From: Paracoccaceae bacterium
Lineage (GTDB): Bacteria; Pseudomonadota; Alphaproteobacteria; Rhodobacterales; Rhodobacteraceae
DNA length: 7,116 nucleotides
Reading direction: 5' to 3'
NCBI GenBank assembly: GCA_007121055.1
Contig: SKMM01000225.1
Coordinates: forward strand, 1 to 7,116
Position 1 is the stretch's first letter. Every line of letters starts with the position of its first letter. Below the pieces are notes generated by a model. It ran no database searches, was not told the origin of the DNA, and saw only the letters and a program-made list of their open reading frames with translations. This document shows positions 6,089 through 7,116 of the stretch, in pieces. Both the position numbers and the translations under genes were made by a program.

Positions 6089-6371
6089 GGCTGCGCTCCA
6101 CCAGGGCGTTGAACAGGGAATCGGCAAGCCCGATGCCGCCGCGCTCCACGATGGCGGCGGCGTGGGCTTCGGTCAGGAAGGAGGCGAACTGCTCCTCCCC
6201 GACACCGCCGCCGAAGCTGGCCCGCGGGGCGCCGACCCCGGCGGCCTTGAGCATTTCGGCGAGGAAGCTGGCCTCCATCGCCTCGGCGGCGCGGCGCAGG
6301 GCGACCGTCTGGTCGCCGGGGGCCGGTTGCAGGCGGGGGCGGGCCGCGGTGTCGTGGATCGGGATGTCCAT
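6075..6371 (-). CDS. flgJ: FlgJ-type flagellar rod-binding protein, short form
   Basis: The 98-residue protein corresponds to the rod-binding domain of FlgJ (PF10135-like): AAEAMEASFLAEMLKAAG at 28-45 and FASFLTEAHAAAIVERGGIGLADSLFNAL at 62-90 match the family pattern of two amphipathic helices ending in a conserved GxGLAD-like turn. The C-terminal muramidase domain found in enterobacterial FlgJ is absent, as is usual in alphaproteobacteria, which use a separate lytic enzyme. The protein acts in the periplasm as a scaffold for rod assembly. ATG 6371 is preceded by a weak GGA. The gene is divergent from the fliK-like gene, with 108 bases between, and runs directly into flgN. Confidence 0.8.
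   Translation of the reverse strand: MDIPIHDTAARPRLQPAPGDQTVALRRAAEAMEASFLAEMLKAAGVGAPRASFGGGVGEEQFASFLTEAHAAAIVERGGIGLADSLFNALVERSRADR
6096..6099 (-). promoter_or_regulatory. Ribosome binding site inside flgJ supporting the GTG start of flgN
   Basis: GGAG reads 6099-6096 on the minus strand, seven bases before GTG 6088. It lies within the last codons of flgJ and is the main reason for preferring GTG 6088 over ATG 6127. Confidence 0.5.
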
Positions 6372-6479
6372 GGTCGTTCCAATCTGCCGTTGCAGCCTCG
6401 GTTCTGACAGGTTGCGGTAAAGGATCGGTAACCCTGGCGGGGCATTCTGCGCGAAACCGGCGTGTAGAAGGCATTGCCC
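6372..6479. promoter_or_regulatory. Divergent intergenic region between flgJ and the fliK-like gene
   Basis: These 108 bases must hold the start signals for both directions if each gene begins a transcript. A ribosome binding site GAAGG (6467-6471) lies eight bases before the plus-strand ATG 6480. I find no convincing sigma-70, sigma-28 or sigma-54 hexamers. A TGGC...CTGC pair at about 6435-6450 resembles a sigma-54 site but has one base too many between GG and GC. Confidence 0.4.
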
Positions 6480-7116
6480 ATGATGATTCCCGTCGAGCTG
6501 TTCCTGCCTGCGCCGCGCGCCGCCCGGGCGATGGGCGACACCGGACCCCCGGGCGGCGACTTCGCCGATTTCATGGACAGCGACGCTGCGCCGCCGCCGC
6601 AGGAGGAGGAGGGTCGGGATGGCCGCCCCGAAGGCGACGGCGATGCGGCGGCGTGGATGACGGGGGACGGTCCGCTGGGCGGTGCGGTCACGGACGCGCG
6701 GCCGCCGACCGAGAGCGCAGCGGAGGGTAAGGGCGCGCGCGTAGCCCGCCTCGGGAAGGGAGGGCCAGAGGCGGCAGGCGGGCCCGAGACACCGTCACGG
6801 GCCGCCGCGGCGGCCCTTGGGAACCCTGCCGAAGGGCTGCACCGTGGCGGAGGGGCGGCGGCTGTCTCCGGAGGCCCGGTGCCAGGCGGAGGGGGTGCTG
6901 CGGTGCCCGGCGCTCCGGTGACGGGCGGGGGGGCTGCGGGTCTGGTCCCGGCACAGGCCGGGGAGCGATCAGGCCCGTCGGATGCGAGTCCGGCGACCGG
7001 CAGCGCGGGCGCGGCAAGCGAGGCGGCGCCGGGGGCGGACTCAAAGCCTTCCCTGCCGGCGCAGGCTCTGGCGGGGGTTGCGCAGGCGCCACGGAGTGCC
7101 GAGACCGGCCGTGCAA
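6480..7116 (+). CDS. fliK: Probable FliK, flagellar hook-length control protein, N-terminal part
   Basis: A frame opens at ATGATG (6480) and stays open for 212 codons to the window edge. It begins MMIPVELFLPAPRAARAMGD, has a short segment FADFMD (about 28-33) and an acidic patch PPPQEEEG, and then becomes extremely rich in Gly, Ala and Pro with no predicted fold. FliK, the secreted ruler that measures hook length and switches export substrate, has such a disordered, low-complexity N-terminal half and a conserved C-terminal domain, which is not in view. The position divergent from flgJ/flgN supports a flagellar role. GAAGG at 6467-6471 supports ATG 6480; ATG 6483 is equally usable. Alternatives are another low-complexity flagellar or surface protein. 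The Pro-rich frame on the opposite strand is its shadow. Confidence 0.55.
   Translation, partial: MMIPVELFLPAPRAARAMGDTGPPGGDFADFMDSDAAPPPQEEEGRDGRPEGDGDAAAWMTGDGPLGGAVTDARPPTESAAEGKGARVARLGKGGPEAAGGPETPSRAAAAALGNPAEGLHRGGGAAAVSGGPVPGGGGAAVPGAPVTGGGAAGLVPAQAGERSGPSDASPATGSAGAASEAAPGADSKPSLPAQALAGVAQAPRSAETGRA

Noticed and set aside
6435..6450. Sigma-54-like TGGC...CTGC upstream of the fliK-like gene
   Set aside because: The distance between the GG and GC pairs is one base longer than the strict sigma-54 spacing.
6688..7116. Pro/Arg-rich minus-strand frame at the right edge
   Set aside because: It is the complement of the Gly/Ala-rich fliK-like frame, which has a start codon, a ribosome binding site and fitting context.

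Overview
The window is GC-rich DNA from an alphaproteobacterium, most likely a member of the Rhodobacteraceae. That placement is an inference from codon use, gene content and protein style; no rRNA or other taxonomic marker is present. It falls into three parts.

(1) Positions 1-4710 are an arsenic-resistance block, all on the minus strand, so it is transcribed from right to left. The first unit is an ArsR-ArsC fusion (4676-3870), a glyceraldehyde-3-phosphate dehydrogenase of the arsenic-operon type (3873-2881) and the MFS exporter ArsJ (2884-1604). These three genes are joined by two ATGA stop/start overlaps. After 53 bp comes a second unit with its own promoter and operator: a stand-alone ArsR (1550-1239), an ArsP-type permease (1192-137) and the first 40 codons of an Acr3 arsenite exporter (121-1, cut by the window edge). 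The block covers three known detoxification routes. Arsenate can be converted by GAPDH to 1-arseno-3-phosphoglycerate and exported by ArsJ. Arsenate can be reduced by the ArsC domain and the arsenite exported by Acr3. Trivalent organoarsenicals may leave through the ArsP-like permease. Expression is probably controlled by two different ArsR sensors.

(2) Positions 4711-5719 contain no gene I can name. One minus-strand reading frame (5580-5305) looks mildly coding-like. The stretch looks like a junction or decayed DNA between the arsenic block and the chromosomal backbone.

(3) Positions 5720-7116 are flagellar. A FlgN-like chaperone and a short FlgJ-type rod-binding protein overlap on the minus strand. 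A divergent Pro/Gly/Ala-rich gene, probably the start of fliK (hook-length control), runs off the right edge on the plus strand.

The most notable points are these. Both arsR-type genes have promoter-like sequences whose -10 hexamer ends six bases before the ATG, which predicts leaderless mRNAs. Each of these promoters carries an inverted repeat. The ArsC domain of the fusion has Ala where the family normally has the catalytic general-acid Asp. I did not find a clearly new biological system; the arsenic block is an unusual arrangement of known parts.
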